Part shown: piece after piece, positions 24,268 through 33,063 of the stretch
Layout: every line of letters begins with the position of its first letter
Position numbering within the stretch: the stretch's first letter is position 1
NCBI GenBank assembly: GCA_024642725.1
Contig: JAHEAO010000019.1
Location: 1-48,817, forward strand
DNA: 48,817 nt
From: Paracoccaceae bacterium
Lineage (GTDB): Bacteria > Pseudomonadota > Alphaproteobacteria > Rhodobacterales > Rhodobacteraceae
Direction: 5' to 3'
The notes under the pieces: generated by a model
The model's database searches: none
Seen by the model: only the letters and a program-made list of their open reading frames with translations
What the model was told of the DNA's origin: nothing
Program-made: the position numbers and the translations under genes

Positions 24268-25455
24268 CTATCTGCCGAGTTGCTTCATGCCGGCCTCGAT
24301 CCCTTTAAGCGTCATCGGAACCATCCGGTCATCCCCGAATATCTGCCGGATCATGCCGACAGATTGCGTATGTGGCCAATAGCGTTCCGCCATCGGGTTG
24401 AGCCAGATGTGGTTCGGCCAATGTTCGGTGACGCGGGTCAGCCAGACCAGCCCAGCCTCTTCGTTCCAGTGTTCATTCGCGCCGCCCGGGAAAGCAATTT
24501 CGTAAGGAGACATGCTGGCGTCGCCCACGAAGATGCATTTGTAGTCGGCACCGTAGGTGCGCAGCACATCCCAGGTCGGCATCTGTTCGGTCCAGCGGCG
24601 GCGGTTGTCGCGCCAGACGCCCTCGTACAGGCAGTTGTGGAAATAGAAATACTCCAGATGTTTGAATTCGCTACGCGCGGCGCTGAACAATTCCTCGACC
24701 AGCTTGATATAGGGATCCATTGATCCACCGACATCGAGAAACAGCAGCACTTTCACGGCATTGCGCCGCTCGGGCCGGGTCTTTACGTCCAAATAGCCAT
24801 GCTCTGCAGTGGCGCGGATCGTGCCCGGCAGGTCCAGTTCTTCTACGGCCCCGTCGCGGGCCCATTTGCGCAGCCGTTTCAGCGCCACCTTGATGTTGCG
24901 GGTGCCGAGTTCGACGGTGTCGTCGAGATTGCGGAACTCGCGCTTGTCCCAGACCTTCACGGCCCGCTGGTGGCGCGACTTGTCCTGCCCGATCCGGACC
25001 CCTTCGGGGTTGTAGCCATAGGCCCCGAAAGGCGAGGTGCCCGCCGTGCCGATCCATTTCGACCCGCCCTGATGCCGGCCTTGCTGGTCCTTCAACCGCT
25101 CGCGCAGGGTCTCCATCAGCTTATCAAAACCGCCAAGCGCCTTGATCTCTGCCTTTTCCGCATCGCTCAGGTGCTTCTCGGCCATCTTTTCAAGCCAATC
25201 CGCGGGCAGGTTGACCGCCTCAAGCACCTCATCGAAGGAGATCTGATCCAGCCCTTCGAAACTTGCCGCGAAGGCCCGGTCAAACTTGTCCAGGTTTCGT
25301 TCGTCCTTCACCATCGACGTGCGGGCGAGGTAATAGAAGCCTTCGACATCGTAGGTCACCAGCCCCGCGCCGACGCCTTCCAAAAAACCGAGGTATTCGC
25401 GCACCGATACCGGCAGCCCGGCATTCCGCAAATTCTCGTAGAAGGGCAGGAACAT
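24268..25455 (-). CDS. CoxE-like VWA-domain protein
   Basis: 395 aa. Nothing resembles a signal or membrane segment, so it is cytoplasmic. The N-terminal two thirds are helical and charged. The C-terminal von Willebrand A domain begins near residue 235 with KVLLFLDVGGSMDPY, a MIDAS-like metal site in which the first Ser of the usual DxSxS is Gly. YFYFHNCLYEGVWRD and KCIFVGDASMSPYEIAFPGG follow. CoxE/VWA proteins act with MoxR AAA ATPases as insertion or chaperone pairs; a MoxR gene lies four genes upstream in the same run. The client is unknown. It starts 4 bp after the small membrane-protein gene. Confidence 0.82.
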   Translation of the reverse strand: MFLPFYENLRNAGLPVSVREYLGFLEGVGAGLVTYDVEGFYYLARTSMVKDERNLDKFDRAFAASFEGLDQISFDEVLEAVNLPADWLEKMAEKHLSDAEKAEIKALGGFDKLMETLRERLKDQQGRHQGGSKWIGTAGTSPFGAYGYNPEGVRIGQDKSRHQRAVKVWDKREFRNLDDTVELGTRNIKVALKRLRKWARDGAVEELDLPGTIRATAEHGYLDVKTRPERRNAVKVLLFLDVGGSMDPYIKLVEELFSAARSEFKHLEYFYFHNCLYEGVWRDNRRRWTEQMPTWDVLRTYGADYKCIFVGDASMSPYEIAFPGGANEHWNEEAGLVWLTRVTEHWPNHIWLNPMAERYWPHTQSVGMIRQIFGDDRMVPMTLKGIEAGMKQLGR

Positions 25456-25459
25456 TGGC

Positions 25460-25624
25460 CTAGATCATCCGGTCGATCGCAATTGTCACGAACATGCCCG
25501 CAATCGCTCCGATGATGGCAAAGACCGCCGCGTATTGCAGCATGTCCAGGCGGTTGCCGCCTTTGCGCTTGGCCTTTGTCGCGCCCAGAACCGCCCCAAC
25601 GATAAGCCCTGCAATAACGATCAT
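25460..25624 (-). CDS. 54-aa small membrane protein
   Basis: Start at ATG 25624 with GGGAGA before it; it overlaps the DUF2927 stop by 4 bp (ATGA) and ends 4 bp before the CoxE-like gene. Two hydrophobic segments, VIAGLIVGAVLGATKA and YAAVFAIIGAIAGMFVTIAI, flank a basic loop (KAKRKGGNRLDMLQ), so it is probably a two-helix inner-membrane protein. The position between the MoxR and CoxE-like genes suggests it belongs to the same machine. I do not recognise a named family. Confidence 0.7.
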   Translation of the reverse strand: MIVIAGLIVGAVLGATKAKRKGGNRLDMLQYAAVFAIIGAIAGMFVTIAIDRMI

Positions 25625-26997
25625 GATGGCTGGTCTCCCTGTCTCGATGGTGCGAGTGCTGTGATTTCGGCCAGCCTGCGGCGAACGTCCTGGTCCGAAC
25701 CGAAGCCATAGCGCGCCCATCCCAGGCTGTCGAGCCGGATGATCCGGGCCTCATCCGGCCTGCCGTGAGCCTCGAGGGCTTCGGACTTGATCATCAGCAA
25801 GGTGGCAAGCAGCCCGGCATTTTCACCCGTCATCGCGGCGCCGATATGCCTGTTGACCAGATCAATTGCGGCTTCTGGCTCACCGCTTGACAGCGCAAAG
25901 GCGGCCAGTTGCACCGCGACATGGGCTGCCTGAATCGCAGTGTCCGGACGAGAGCCATAGATTTCTGCTGACTGCAGGAATGCGCTCAGCGCCAGTGACC
26001 CATCGGTACCAAGTGAGGCGCGACCGAGAACAAAGAGACTGAAGGCCATTCGATTTTCGGACCAGCCCCGGGACCTCGCGATGTCTACAGCCTGCTTTGC
26101 AGCTGACAGCCGGCGCGAACCGCTGACTTCACCGGACAGGGCGGTGTTGATCGCGCTGCGCCAAGCCTCTGGCGTCGGCCCTGCCAAAGGCGTTGCACTG
26201 TGGCGCCCGGCGGGATTTATCCGGTTCAGAATGGCGGGCAATCGGCTTGCGACCTGTTCGGCGGTCATGCCGCTGTTCAAATCCGGTGCGTAAAAGGTCC
26301 GCAGGATCAGCATGTCGAATGATGTCAGGATCGCGTGGAAATTATCGTCGTTGAAGACCGAGTCGGTCAGTCGGTAGAGGTCATTGACAGGTCCGAGCGC
26401 TTGCGCGAGTTCTTCGTGCAGGCAATCACGAACCTCCTGCGGGCTGACATCGCCGGGCAGGAATATCGCCATCTGGTCGCGCGTTTGCAGCGTGGCCCAG
26501 TCACTGGATGGCTGGCGGCGGGTCCGCACGAAATCCGACCAGTTTGAAACGCGCGGTGCCACGAAGCAAGCGGCCTGCGGCACGGCGCGCTGCAATGTGC
26601 GGCGGCTGACCACTTCGATGGTAATGCCAGCCTCCATACTGGCCGGAACCTGCGAAATCTGTATCCCGGCCTCGGCACGTAAACGGGCCAGAAGCCGCCT
26701 CAGGTCGGCCGCGAGCGTGGGTGGGGCGGCCCCGACGACCCGGACCGTGATCGGATCTTCGAAACGCGACAGCACGGGCAGCCGCCGACCGCTCTCCAAT
26801 TCAAATGCCAGATCCATGAAGTCACGGGCGATGGACTCGTTTGACCGGGTCACGGGCGGTTGTGAGTTGCCAGCAAAGGTCTTCATCGGCGGCAGGGCGA
26901 AATCAGATTGCTCGCGGGGCTGGGGCAAATTGGTGCCGGGCAAGCCCGCGCAGCCGGCAAGTGCCAGCAAGATCAGCGCAAATGCCGCTCTCAGCAC
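25621..26997 (-). CDS. DUF2927 lipoprotein
   Basis: 458 aa, starting at a GTG one base after the GNAT stop. The lipobox is LALAGC (about residues 11-16), so the protein is a lipid-anchored envelope protein. DUF2927 is recognised by the DFMDLAFELESGRRLPVLSRFEDPI region and by the DCLHEELAQALGPVNDLYRL segment, which looks zincin-like (HEE) but lacks a full HExxH. The C-terminal half is helical, repeat-like and rich in Ala/Leu, perhaps TPR-like. Function unknown. Its place between GNAT and the small membrane protein makes it part of the MoxR-CoxE run. Confidence 0.8.
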   Translation of the reverse strand: MLRAAFALILLALAGCAGLPGTNLPQPREQSDFALPPMKTFAGNSQPPVTRSNESIARDFMDLAFELESGRRLPVLSRFEDPITVRVVGAAPPTLAADLRRLLARLRAEAGIQISQVPASMEAGITIEVVSRRTLQRAVPQAACFVAPRVSNWSDFVRTRRQPSSDWATLQTRDQMAIFLPGDVSPQEVRDCLHEELAQALGPVNDLYRLTDSVFNDDNFHAILTSFDMLILRTFYAPDLNSGMTAEQVASRLPAILNRINPAGRHSATPLAGPTPEAWRSAINTALSGEVSGSRRLSAAKQAVDIARSRGWSENRMAFSLFVLGRASLGTDGSLALSAFLQSAEIYGSRPDTAIQAAHVAVQLAAFALSSGEPEAAIDLVNRHIGAAMTGENAGLLATLLMIKSEALEAHGRPDEARIIRLDSLGWARYGFGSDQDVRRRLAEITALAPSRQGDQPS

Positions 26998-26998
26998 G

Positions 26999-27439
26999 TC
27001 AGGGCCGGTCGTATTTGATGAAAGGTGTCAGTTTTCCGATCCGGTCATAAAGTCTGCGGGCCGTCGCGTTGAAATCCTGCGTCAGCCAATAGACGCGCGG
27101 AACACCCTTGGCGTCGGCGGCGGCGTAGACCGCCTCGATCAGCGCACGTCCCACACCGCTGCCGCGCACTGTCGGATCTGAGTAGAGGTCTTGCAGATAG
27201 CACGATCCCTCGGCCCGCCACATATGCTCGTGGAAGATGTAATGAACCAGGCCGACCGGCTTGTCCCCATCGACCGCCAGGAACCCATGGCAGTTCGATT
27301 GCTCTGACAGAAGCCGCGCAAATGAGTGTTGCTTTACGCTGTCGGGGAGTTCGGTTTCGTAATAGGCGAGATATCCGGTCCAGAGCCGGCGCCATTCGTC
27401 GTAATCGCCCTCGCGGACTTCCCTGATCGTGACGCTCAT
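26999..27439 (-). CDS. GNAT-family N-acetyltransferase
   Basis: 146 aa, preceded by a strong GGAGGTAGGGG. The acetyl-CoA-binding motif is present as LYSDPTVRGSGVGRALIEAVY (motif A, Q/RxxGxG/A) and the fold continues with RVYWLTQDFNATARRLYDRIG. Substrate unknown. It could modify a protein, an amino sugar or a small amine. It lies 20 bp after the MoxR gene and 1 bp before the DUF2927 gene, in the same run. Confidence 0.86.
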   Translation of the reverse strand: MSVTIREVREGDYDEWRRLWTGYLAYYETELPDSVKQHSFARLLSEQSNCHGFLAVDGDKPVGLVHYIFHEHMWRAEGSCYLQDLYSDPTVRGSGVGRALIEAVYAAADAKGVPRVYWLTQDFNATARRLYDRIGKLTPFIKYDRP

Positions 27440-27459
27440 CCCCTACCTCCGATAGCGGT

Positions 27460-28302
27460 CTACCGCCGCTCGTTGCGGGCCATGAAAGCCAGCCTCTCGA
27501 ACAGATGTACATCCTGTTCGTTCTTCAGCAAGGCCCCATGCAGCTTTGGAAGGGCATTTGCACCCGCACGCTTCAGATCCTCCGGTGCAAGATCCTCGGC
27601 CAGAAGCAGCTTGAGCCAGTCCAGAACTTCACTTGTCGACGGTTTCTTCTTCAGGCCTGTAGTATCGCGTAATTCGTAGAACTGCGTAAGTGCCGTGGTC
27701 AGTAAAGCCTGCTTGATGCCCGGATGGTGAACGGCGACGATCGCTTTCATGGTCTCCATGTCGGGGAACCGGATGTAGTGAAAGAAGCAGCGGCGCAGGA
27801 AGGCGTCCGGCAATTCCTTTTCATTGTTCGACGTGATGATGACAATCGGGCGATGCGCCGCCCGGACGGTTTCCCCGGTCTCGTAGACGTGGAATTCCAT
27901 CCGGTCGAGTTCCTGCAGCAGATCGTTGGGAAACTCGATATCCGCCTTGTCGACCTCGTCGATCAGCAGCACGACCTTGCGGTCGGCCTCGAACGCCTGC
28001 CACAGCTTGCCCTTGCGGATGTAGTTGCGGACGTCATGCACGCGTTCATCTCCGAGCTGGCTGTCACGCAATCGGCTGACCGCATCGTATTCGTACAGGC
28101 CCTGCTGGGCCTTGGTCGTCGACTTGATGTGCCATTCGATCATTTCCAGCCCAAGGGCTGCAGCCACTTGCCGCGCCAGTTCCGTCTTACCCGTTCCCGG
28201 CTCGCCCTTGACCAGCAGCGGCCGCTCCAGCGTGACCGCCGCGTTGACTGCGACCGTCAGGTCATCGGTGGCGACATAAGATTCGGTTCCGGTGAATTTC
28301 AT
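27460..28302 (-). CDS. MoxR-family AAA+ ATPase
   Basis: 280 aa from the ATG at 28302 (a TTG two codons earlier is possible). Walker A is GEPGTGKT (residues 33-40) and Walker B is VVLLIDEVDKAD, followed by sensor 1 in ITSNNEKELPDAFLRRC. MoxR ATPases act as chaperones that assemble or activate complexes, usually with a VWA-domain partner such as the CoxE-like protein 2 kb downstream. First gene of the minus-strand run down to the M48 gene. No metabolic target is encoded nearby. Confidence 0.9.
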   Translation of the reverse strand: MKFTGTESYVATDDLTVAVNAAVTLERPLLVKGEPGTGKTELARQVAAALGLEMIEWHIKSTTKAQQGLYEYDAVSRLRDSQLGDERVHDVRNYIRKGKLWQAFEADRKVVLLIDEVDKADIEFPNDLLQELDRMEFHVYETGETVRAAHRPIVIITSNNEKELPDAFLRRCFFHYIRFPDMETMKAIVAVHHPGIKQALLTTALTQFYELRDTTGLKKKPSTSEVLDWLKLLLAEDLAPEDLKRAGANALPKLHGALLKNEQDVHLFERLAFMARNERR

Positions 28303-28486
28303 GTTCAATTTCTGCCCTCAAGCCCGCTTTGTTCACGCATCCTTACCGGGCGCGTAACAATCCATCAAGTCGGGTGCTTCGGCTAGTGACATCCCGGCGG
28401 GACTCAGTTACATGGGCGCCGTTGGAGGGCGTTGGATGAACGAGCAGATTAAGAGTAAAGCATCCGGCAGGCACAAGGGAAGTACG

Positions 28487-28909
28487 ATGAAGGCTGAAGT
28501 TTTCCTGCAGGACGACTACCGTCCAGCCGAAGACGAACCATTCATGAATGAGCGTCAGGTGGAATATTTCCGCCGCAAGCTTCTGGCCTGGAAGGCCGAT
28601 CTGCTGGATGACAGTAAACACACGATCGAAGGGCTACAGGACGGCACGCGGAACATTCCCGATGTTGCTGACAGAGCCTCGGAAGAGACCGATCGCGCAC
28701 TGGAATTGCGAACCCGCGACCGTCAGCGCAAACTTGTCACGAAGATCGATGCGGCGCTGCGCCGAATCGAAGAGGGCGAATACGGCTATTGCGAAGTGAC
28801 GGGGGAACCGATTTCGCTCAAGCGCCTCGATGCGCGGCCGATTGCGACGATGACGCTTGAGGCGCAAGAGCGCCACGAGCGCCGCGAAAAGGTTCACCGC
28901 GACGACTGA
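28487..28909 (+). CDS. dksA: RNA polymerase-binding factor DksA, zinc-free type
   Basis: 140 aa from the ATG at 28487; the 25 extra upstream residues look non-conserved. The coiled coil is followed by the tip motif DVADRASEE, where D62 and A64 match E. coli D74 and A76, which reach the polymerase secondary channel. The C-terminal zinc finger keeps its shape (YCEVTGEPISLKRLDARPIA) but has only C102 of the four usual cysteines; the others are Thr or Ala. Single-cysteine DksA proteins are known in Rhodobacter, so this is likely functional and insensitive to zinc. A strong terminator follows. Confidence 0.93.
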   Translation: MKAEVFLQDDYRPAEDEPFMNERQVEYFRRKLLAWKADLLDDSKHTIEGLQDGTRNIPDVADRASEETDRALELRTRDRQRKLVTKIDAALRRIEEGEYGYCEVTGEPISLKRLDARPIATMTLEAQERHERREKVHRDD

Positions 28910-28933
28910 GGGCCTGGCGGAGATGAGCATTAT

Positions 28934-28970
28934 GAAACACCGGGGCGGTCGCGTCCCGGTGTTTCTGTTT
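28934..28970 (+). terminator. Intrinsic terminator after dksA
   Basis: Perfect 11-bp stem GAAACACCGGG/CCCGGTGTTTC with a 10-nt loop, followed by TGTTT. It separates dksA from the following monooxygenase gene. Confidence 0.8.
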
Positions 28971-28981
28971 CGGGGCAAGCG

Positions 28982-30151
28982 ATGCTGATCGGGCAAAAGA
29001 TCATCGTTCTGGGGGCCGGAATCGCCGGTCTGGCGGTTTCCATCGCGCTAGCCCGGCGCGGTGCCAGGGTCGAAGTGCTCGAGCAGGCCGATCGCATCGA
29101 AGAGGTCGGCGCGGGCCTGCAGATCAGCCCAAACGGACTTGCCGTGCTCGAAGCCCTTGGTGTCGCGGGCACTCTTGAACATGTCTCGGTCCGGGCCCGA
29201 TCCGTCACGCTCAGGGAGCATCGGCATGGCCGCCAGGTGCTGCGGCTCGACCTTGCCGAATATGCGCCCGACCAGAAATTTCTTCTGGTTCATCGCGCCG
29301 ATCTCATCGCCACGCTCGAAGGTGTGGCGCATCAGGCCGGAGTGACCATTTTGACGGGCCAAAAGGCACTCAGGGCTTTGCCCGGCCCGGTGCCTTGCGT
29401 CACGCTTGCATCCGGAGAGCGACGTGAGGCCAGCCTTGTTATCGGTGCCGACGGGCTGCATTCCATTATCCGGCCGCTTCTCAATCCGGGGGCAGAGCCG
29501 TTCTTCACCGGTCAGGTGGCATGGCGTGCACTGGTGCGGGGCGACCCGGCAACGCTCAAGCCCGAAGTTCAAGTCTATATGGGGCCGGGCCGCCACATCG
29601 TGACCTATCCGTTGCGCGGCGGGCGGCTCATCAACATCGTCGCCGTCGAAGAGCGCGATGAATGGGCCGAGGAGGGGTGGTCGCAAACCGGCGATCCAGA
29701 TGCGCTGCGGCGGGCTTTCTCGGGCTTCGCGCCAGAGATGCAGACGCTTCTGGCACAGGTCGAAATCGTCAACCTATGGGGTCTCTTCCGGCATCCGGTC
29801 GCGCGGGGCTGGGGCAGGGACGGGCTGGCGCTGGCCGGCGATGCGGCCCACCCGACGCTGCCGTTTCTGGCACAGGGGGCGAATCTGGCGCTGGAAGACG
29901 CCTGGGTCTTGGCCGAGACGCTGGCGGCCCTGGAGCCGGAGGATGCGTTGCAGGCCTACCAGTTACAGCGCCGCCAGCGCGCGGAAAAAGTGATCGAGGC
30001 CGCAAATTCCAATGCGCGAAATTATCACCTCCGGCATCCTCTGGTCCGGCTGGTGGCCCATTCTGCGCTGCGGCTGACAGGGGCCGCTTTCCCGTCGCTG
30101 TCATTGCGCCAGTTCGACTGGATTTATCGCCATGACGTCACAAAAGTCTGA
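28982..30151 (+). CDS. FAD-dependent monooxygenase (salicylate hydroxylase-like)
   Basis: 389 aa, group A flavin monooxygenase fold. The FAD-binding Rossmann motif is GAGIAG (residues 11-16), the DG motif is GADGLHS, and the GD motif is GDAAHPTLPFLAQGANLALED. The EVGAGLQISPNGLAVL segment is close to salicylate/6-hydroxynicotinate hydroxylase-like enzymes. The aromatic substrate cannot be told from sequence. The gene starts 11 bp after the terminator hairpin of dksA and probably has its own weak promoter. Confidence 0.85.
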   Translation: MLIGQKIIVLGAGIAGLAVSIALARRGARVEVLEQADRIEEVGAGLQISPNGLAVLEALGVAGTLEHVSVRARSVTLREHRHGRQVLRLDLAEYAPDQKFLLVHRADLIATLEGVAHQAGVTILTGQKALRALPGPVPCVTLASGERREASLVIGADGLHSIIRPLLNPGAEPFFTGQVAWRALVRGDPATLKPEVQVYMGPGRHIVTYPLRGGRLINIVAVEERDEWAEEGWSQTGDPDALRRAFSGFAPEMQTLLAQVEIVNLWGLFRHPVARGWGRDGLALAGDAAHPTLPFLAQGANLALEDAWVLAETLAALEPEDALQAYQLQRRQRAEKVIEAANSNARNYHLRHPLVRLVAHSALRLTGAAFPSLSLRQFDWIYRHDVTKV

Positions 30152-30167
30152 CGGCAGAGCAGGGCGC

Positions 30168-30926
30168 TCACCCGCTGGCTTCGAGCGCTGCGATGATCGG
30201 CGAAAAATCCGCGGACTTTAGTGACGCGCCGCCAACCAGTGCGCCATCGACGTTCGAGACGGCAAAGATCTCGGCCGCGTTCGAGGCCTTGACCGATCCG
30301 CCGTAGAGAATCCGGACCGACAGCGCGACCCCGGCCCCCAATCGTTTTTCAAGCTTTAGCCTGATGAAGTCATGCACTTCGCCGATCTGGTCCGTTGTCG
30401 GCACCTTGCCCGTTCCGATCGCCCAGACCGGTTCATAGGCCACGATCAGAGTGTCACCTGTCACAAGATCCGGGATCGACCCGGCTAACTGCCCGCCGAT
30501 GATCTCCAACGTGTTCGCCGCTTCGCGTTCGGCAAGGGTTTCGCCGACGCAGATCACGACCTTCAGCCCCGCTGCCAAGGCCGCCCGCGCCTTGGCGCGA
30601 ACATCCTCGTCATGCTCATCGTGATCGCTGCGCCGTTCGGAATGGCCCAGAATGACATGGCTCGCCCCCGCATCGACCAGCATCCCGGCCGAAATGTCGC
30701 CAGTATGTGCCCCCGACAGTTCCGCGTGGCAGTCCTGCCCGCCAACCGCAATCGGTGCATCGCCGATCTGCCCGGCCATCCGCGACAGAAGCGTTGCAGG
30801 CGGGCAAAGCAGGATATCGCAGCCCGGGGCCGGATGCGCCTTGATCAGCGCCGAAACCTCGCCGAGTTCGGCGCTCGTCCCGTTCATCTTCCAGTTTCCG
30901 GCGGCAAGCTTGCGTCTTTTGGTCAT
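30168..30926 (-). CDS. tpiA: Triosephosphate isomerase
   Basis: 252 aa from the ATG at 30926. Interconverts glyceraldehyde 3-phosphate and dihydroxyacetone phosphate. All catalytic residues are in place: N11 and K13 in GNWKMNG, H95 in ILGHSERR and E165 in AYEPVWAIGTG; the phosphate loop GGSV is near the C-terminus. An upstream start would add 16 residues without family support. Last gene of the minus-strand run beginning with the SatD-like gene; 62 bp after the TfoX-like gene. Confidence 0.96.
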   Translation of the reverse strand: MTKRRKLAAGNWKMNGTSAELGEVSALIKAHPAPGCDILLCPPATLLSRMAGQIGDAPIAVGGQDCHAELSGAHTGDISAGMLVDAGASHVILGHSERRSDHDEHDEDVRAKARAALAAGLKVVICVGETLAEREAANTLEIIGGQLAGSIPDLVTGDTLIVAYEPVWAIGTGKVPTTDQIGEVHDFIRLKLEKRLGAGVALSVRILYGGSVKASNAAEIFAVSNVDGALVGGASLKSADFSPIIAALEASG

Positions 30927-30988
30927 GGCTGGGTTCCTTCGGCTGCGTTGCCCCATGCATAGCGGCACTCTCACGCCGAACCAATGAC

Positions 30989-31303
30989 TTACTCTGTGGC
31001 GGCCAGCGCCTTGTGGGCCCAGCGGCAGGCCTCTTCGGGGTCGTCAAGGGCAGCGTCGGGCAGCGTCCAGTATCCCATCGACCGACCGTCATCCATCGAG
31101 AAGATGCGTGACCCTTCTGCCGCCAGTTCTTCGGCAAAGGCGCCCTTGGCCTTCAGATAGAATGTCCCTTCGCTCGACAGGATGGCAAAGATCTGACCAT
31201 CGCAATAAAGCGTGAGCCCGCCCATCATCTTGCGCGACGTGATTGTCCCAAGAGCGCAGAACAGTTCGTGGGCAAAGGCGATGTCGGCGTCAGCGACGCT
31301 CAT
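30989..31303 (-). CDS. TfoX/Sxy N-terminal domain protein
   Basis: 104 aa, a single TfoX N-terminal domain: the RKMMGGLTLYCDGQIFAIL stretch near residue 24 and FYLKAKGAFAEELAA are typical. The full TfoX of gamma-proteobacteria is longer and acts in competence; short stand-alone forms of alphaproteobacteria have no established role. It overlaps the start of the A-type carrier gene by 4 bp, so the two are co-translated. Confidence 0.86.
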   Translation of the reverse strand: MSVADADIAFAHELFCALGTITSRKMMGGLTLYCDGQIFAILSSEGTFYLKAKGAFAEELAAEGSRIFSMDDGRSMGYWTLPDAALDDPEEACRWAHKALAATE

Positions 31304-31653
31304 TCCTGATCGGCAAACTTGATGGATTCACCGCAGCCGCAGGCATCGACCACATTGGGGTTGCGGAACTTGAAACCGCTCTCCAGAAGGCTGGTTTCAT
31401 AGTCGATCTCGGTTCCGAACAGAAACATCTGTGCCATCGGCGCAATCATCACCCGCGCGCCGTCCTGTTCGACCACCTCGTCGAGCGGGTCGACCTCGGC
31501 CACGTAATCCATCGTGTATTCCATGCCGGCGCAGCCGCCCTTCTTGACGCCGATGCGCAGCCCCTTGGTTTCGCCCTTGGCCATCAGCTTGGCGATCTGG
31601 CTCGCGGCCTTGGGGGTCATGGAGACGGCTTGTTTGCCCGGAATGCCGAACAT
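31300..31653 (-). CDS. A-type Fe-S cluster carrier (IscA/SufA/ErpA family)
   Basis: 117 aa from the ATG at 31653, preceded by GAAGGATC. The three conserved cysteines are present: one in KKGGCAGMEY and two in DACGCGESI near the C-terminus, which together bind a [2Fe-2S] or [4Fe-4S] cluster for delivery to apoproteins. The exact subtype (SufA, IscA or ErpA) is not resolved. It follows the DUF3307 gene by 32 bp and overlaps the TfoX-like gene. Confidence 0.9.
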   Translation of the reverse strand: MFGIPGKQAVSMTPKAASQIAKLMAKGETKGLRIGVKKGGCAGMEYTMDYVAEVDPLDEVVEQDGARVMIAPMAQMFLFGTEIDYETSLLESGFKFRNPNVVDACGCGESIKFADQE

Positions 31654-31685
31654 GGCGGTGATCCTTCGCGGTTTCAGCACGTAAT

Positions 31686-32417
31686 CTAGGGTCTTGTGCC
31701 GCCAATCTCAAGCGGCGGCAGAAGATCTTGCAGCGCCAACGTCGCCAGCGTGACCGAGATCGCCCATCCAAAAGAGGCCAGCGTGCCGATGATGACGTAT
31801 TCGCTGGCGGCGCGGTTCTCGCTTACGGTACCAAAGCGCAGGATCGACTTGGCCGCGATCAGAAAGCCGATCCCCGCGGCCTGACCGGCCAGGATCAGGA
31901 CAAAGATCAGCCCGCGTTCCAGAAGCCCGATCATGGTGCCGCCCTTCGGCAGCCCTTCGGCATTGGCGCCCGGGGCCACCTGCGCGGCCATCAGCCGGGC
32001 GATGGCAAAAGCGCCGGCGCGGGTCGCAAGGATCGCACCACCAAGCAGGAGCATGGCATGCAGCAGGAAGGTAGCCAGCGTCGTTCCCGCCCAGATCCCA
32101 CTCTGCCATAGCTGCGGGGCCCACAGGGCCACCGCGAAAACGCTGGCGAAATGCAGGACTTGATCGCCGAGATGCGTTGCAAGGCTGTCACCCAGGGCGA
32201 ATGTCTTGACCGCGTCGATCGCCAGATGCGCCGCGCCCAGCACAAGAACTGCCGGTGCATCCACCCGACCCAGCGCGGCCATCGACAACGCCAGGACCAG
32301 CGCCCCGTGCAGCAGCAAGACGCCGGGACTGCGCTTGCTGACCACCATCCAGCCGGTCTGAAAGACGTAGTCCGCAAGGACATGGGCAAAGGCGAGGGCG
32401 ACGAAGGTTTCAATCAT
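31686..32417 (-). CDS. DUF3307 polytopic membrane protein
   Basis: 243 aa from the ATG at 32417. Roughly seven hydrophobic segments are visible. The N-terminal ALAFAHVLADYVFQTGWMV pattern (HxxxDxxxQ) and the later AAHLAIDAVKTFALG (HxxxD) are the DUF3307 signature; the His/Asp residues inside predicted helices could bind a metal or form an active site. The function of the family is unknown. The start overlaps the end of the SatD-family gene by 8 bp, a tight coupling that argues the two work together. Confidence 0.82.
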   Translation of the reverse strand: MIETFVALAFAHVLADYVFQTGWMVVSKRSPGVLLLHGALVLALSMAALGRVDAPAVLVLGAAHLAIDAVKTFALGDSLATHLGDQVLHFASVFAVALWAPQLWQSGIWAGTTLATFLLHAMLLLGGAILATRAGAFAIARLMAAQVAPGANAEGLPKGGTMIGLLERGLIFVLILAGQAAGIGFLIAAKSILRFGTVSENRAASEYVIIGTLASFGWAISVTLATLALQDLLPPLEIGGTRP

Positions 32418-33063
32418 GAGAGCTTCCGCCGGATTTGAAGTTGTAAGTGCCGAATGCGCCGAGTGCCTCGTCGAGTGCAGAGAAACCTGATGACGCAAGT
32501 CGGCTCTGGATTGCCTGTCGGCTGACGCCGATGCGTCGTGCGATTTCGTCTTGCGTGAGCTCTGAACTAAGCGCGAGTGCGACTACCTCTGCCTGTGCTG
32601 CAGTCCAACCTAAGGCCAGCTGTTCTGCGAGGTGAAAAACACCGGTCTGCCAATCCCCTATGCCAGTCCCTGCAATCAGGAACCGTCGCTTCTTCGCCCG
32701 GTCGAGGTGATCTCCCGAAATGAAGAAGGCGACGCCGCTTGCGTCGTTGAGATTTGCAGTTCCGACGGTGGCCACCGTTCCGACACCTGCGGAGATGCGG
32801 GTATCAAGCCCGATGTCAGCGGCACGCAGGCAGGCATGGAAGTGAAGCGTGGCGTGTAGGACGAGATTGGGTTGGCTCAGCAGTACTTGCCAGCCGTCAC
32901 CGCGATAGCGCGTGAAACGAAGGTCCATTGTCCAATCATGACCGAATTGTCTTGCAGCTTCCTCGAGCCGATCCATAGCTCGTCTTAAGCTGGTGCTCGC
33001 TACCTTGCGTGATCCGACGAGATCGCCGGTCAGAACTGCACTGATTGAATTGTCCACTACCAT
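32410..33063 (-). CDS. SatD-family protein with C-terminal HTH
   Basis: 217 aa from the ATG at 33063. The N-terminal SatD pattern is clear: SAVLTGDLVGSRK (D14), RYRGDGWQVLL (D56), DTRISAGVGTV (about residues 87-97) and FFISGDHLDRAKKRR. These appear in the order D-x-x-G-S, G-D-G, R-I-x-x-G-x-G, G-D-x-x-x-R-A, which resembles class III cyclase or GGDEF palm domains. A helix-turn-helix follows at about 169-194 (SSELTQDEIARRIGVSRQAI). It might thus be a nucleotide-binding regulator that binds DNA; SatD itself is poorly characterised. It forms an overlapping pair with the DUF3307 membrane protein. Confidence 0.78.
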   Translation of the reverse strand: MVVDNSISAVLTGDLVGSRKVASTSLRRAMDRLEEAARQFGHDWTMDLRFTRYRGDGWQVLLSQPNLVLHATLHFHACLRAADIGLDTRISAGVGTVATVGTANLNDASGVAFFISGDHLDRAKKRRFLIAGTGIGDWQTGVFHLAEQLALGWTAAQAEVVALALSSELTQDEIARRIGVSRQAIQSRLASSGFSALDEALGAFGTYNFKSGGSSHD

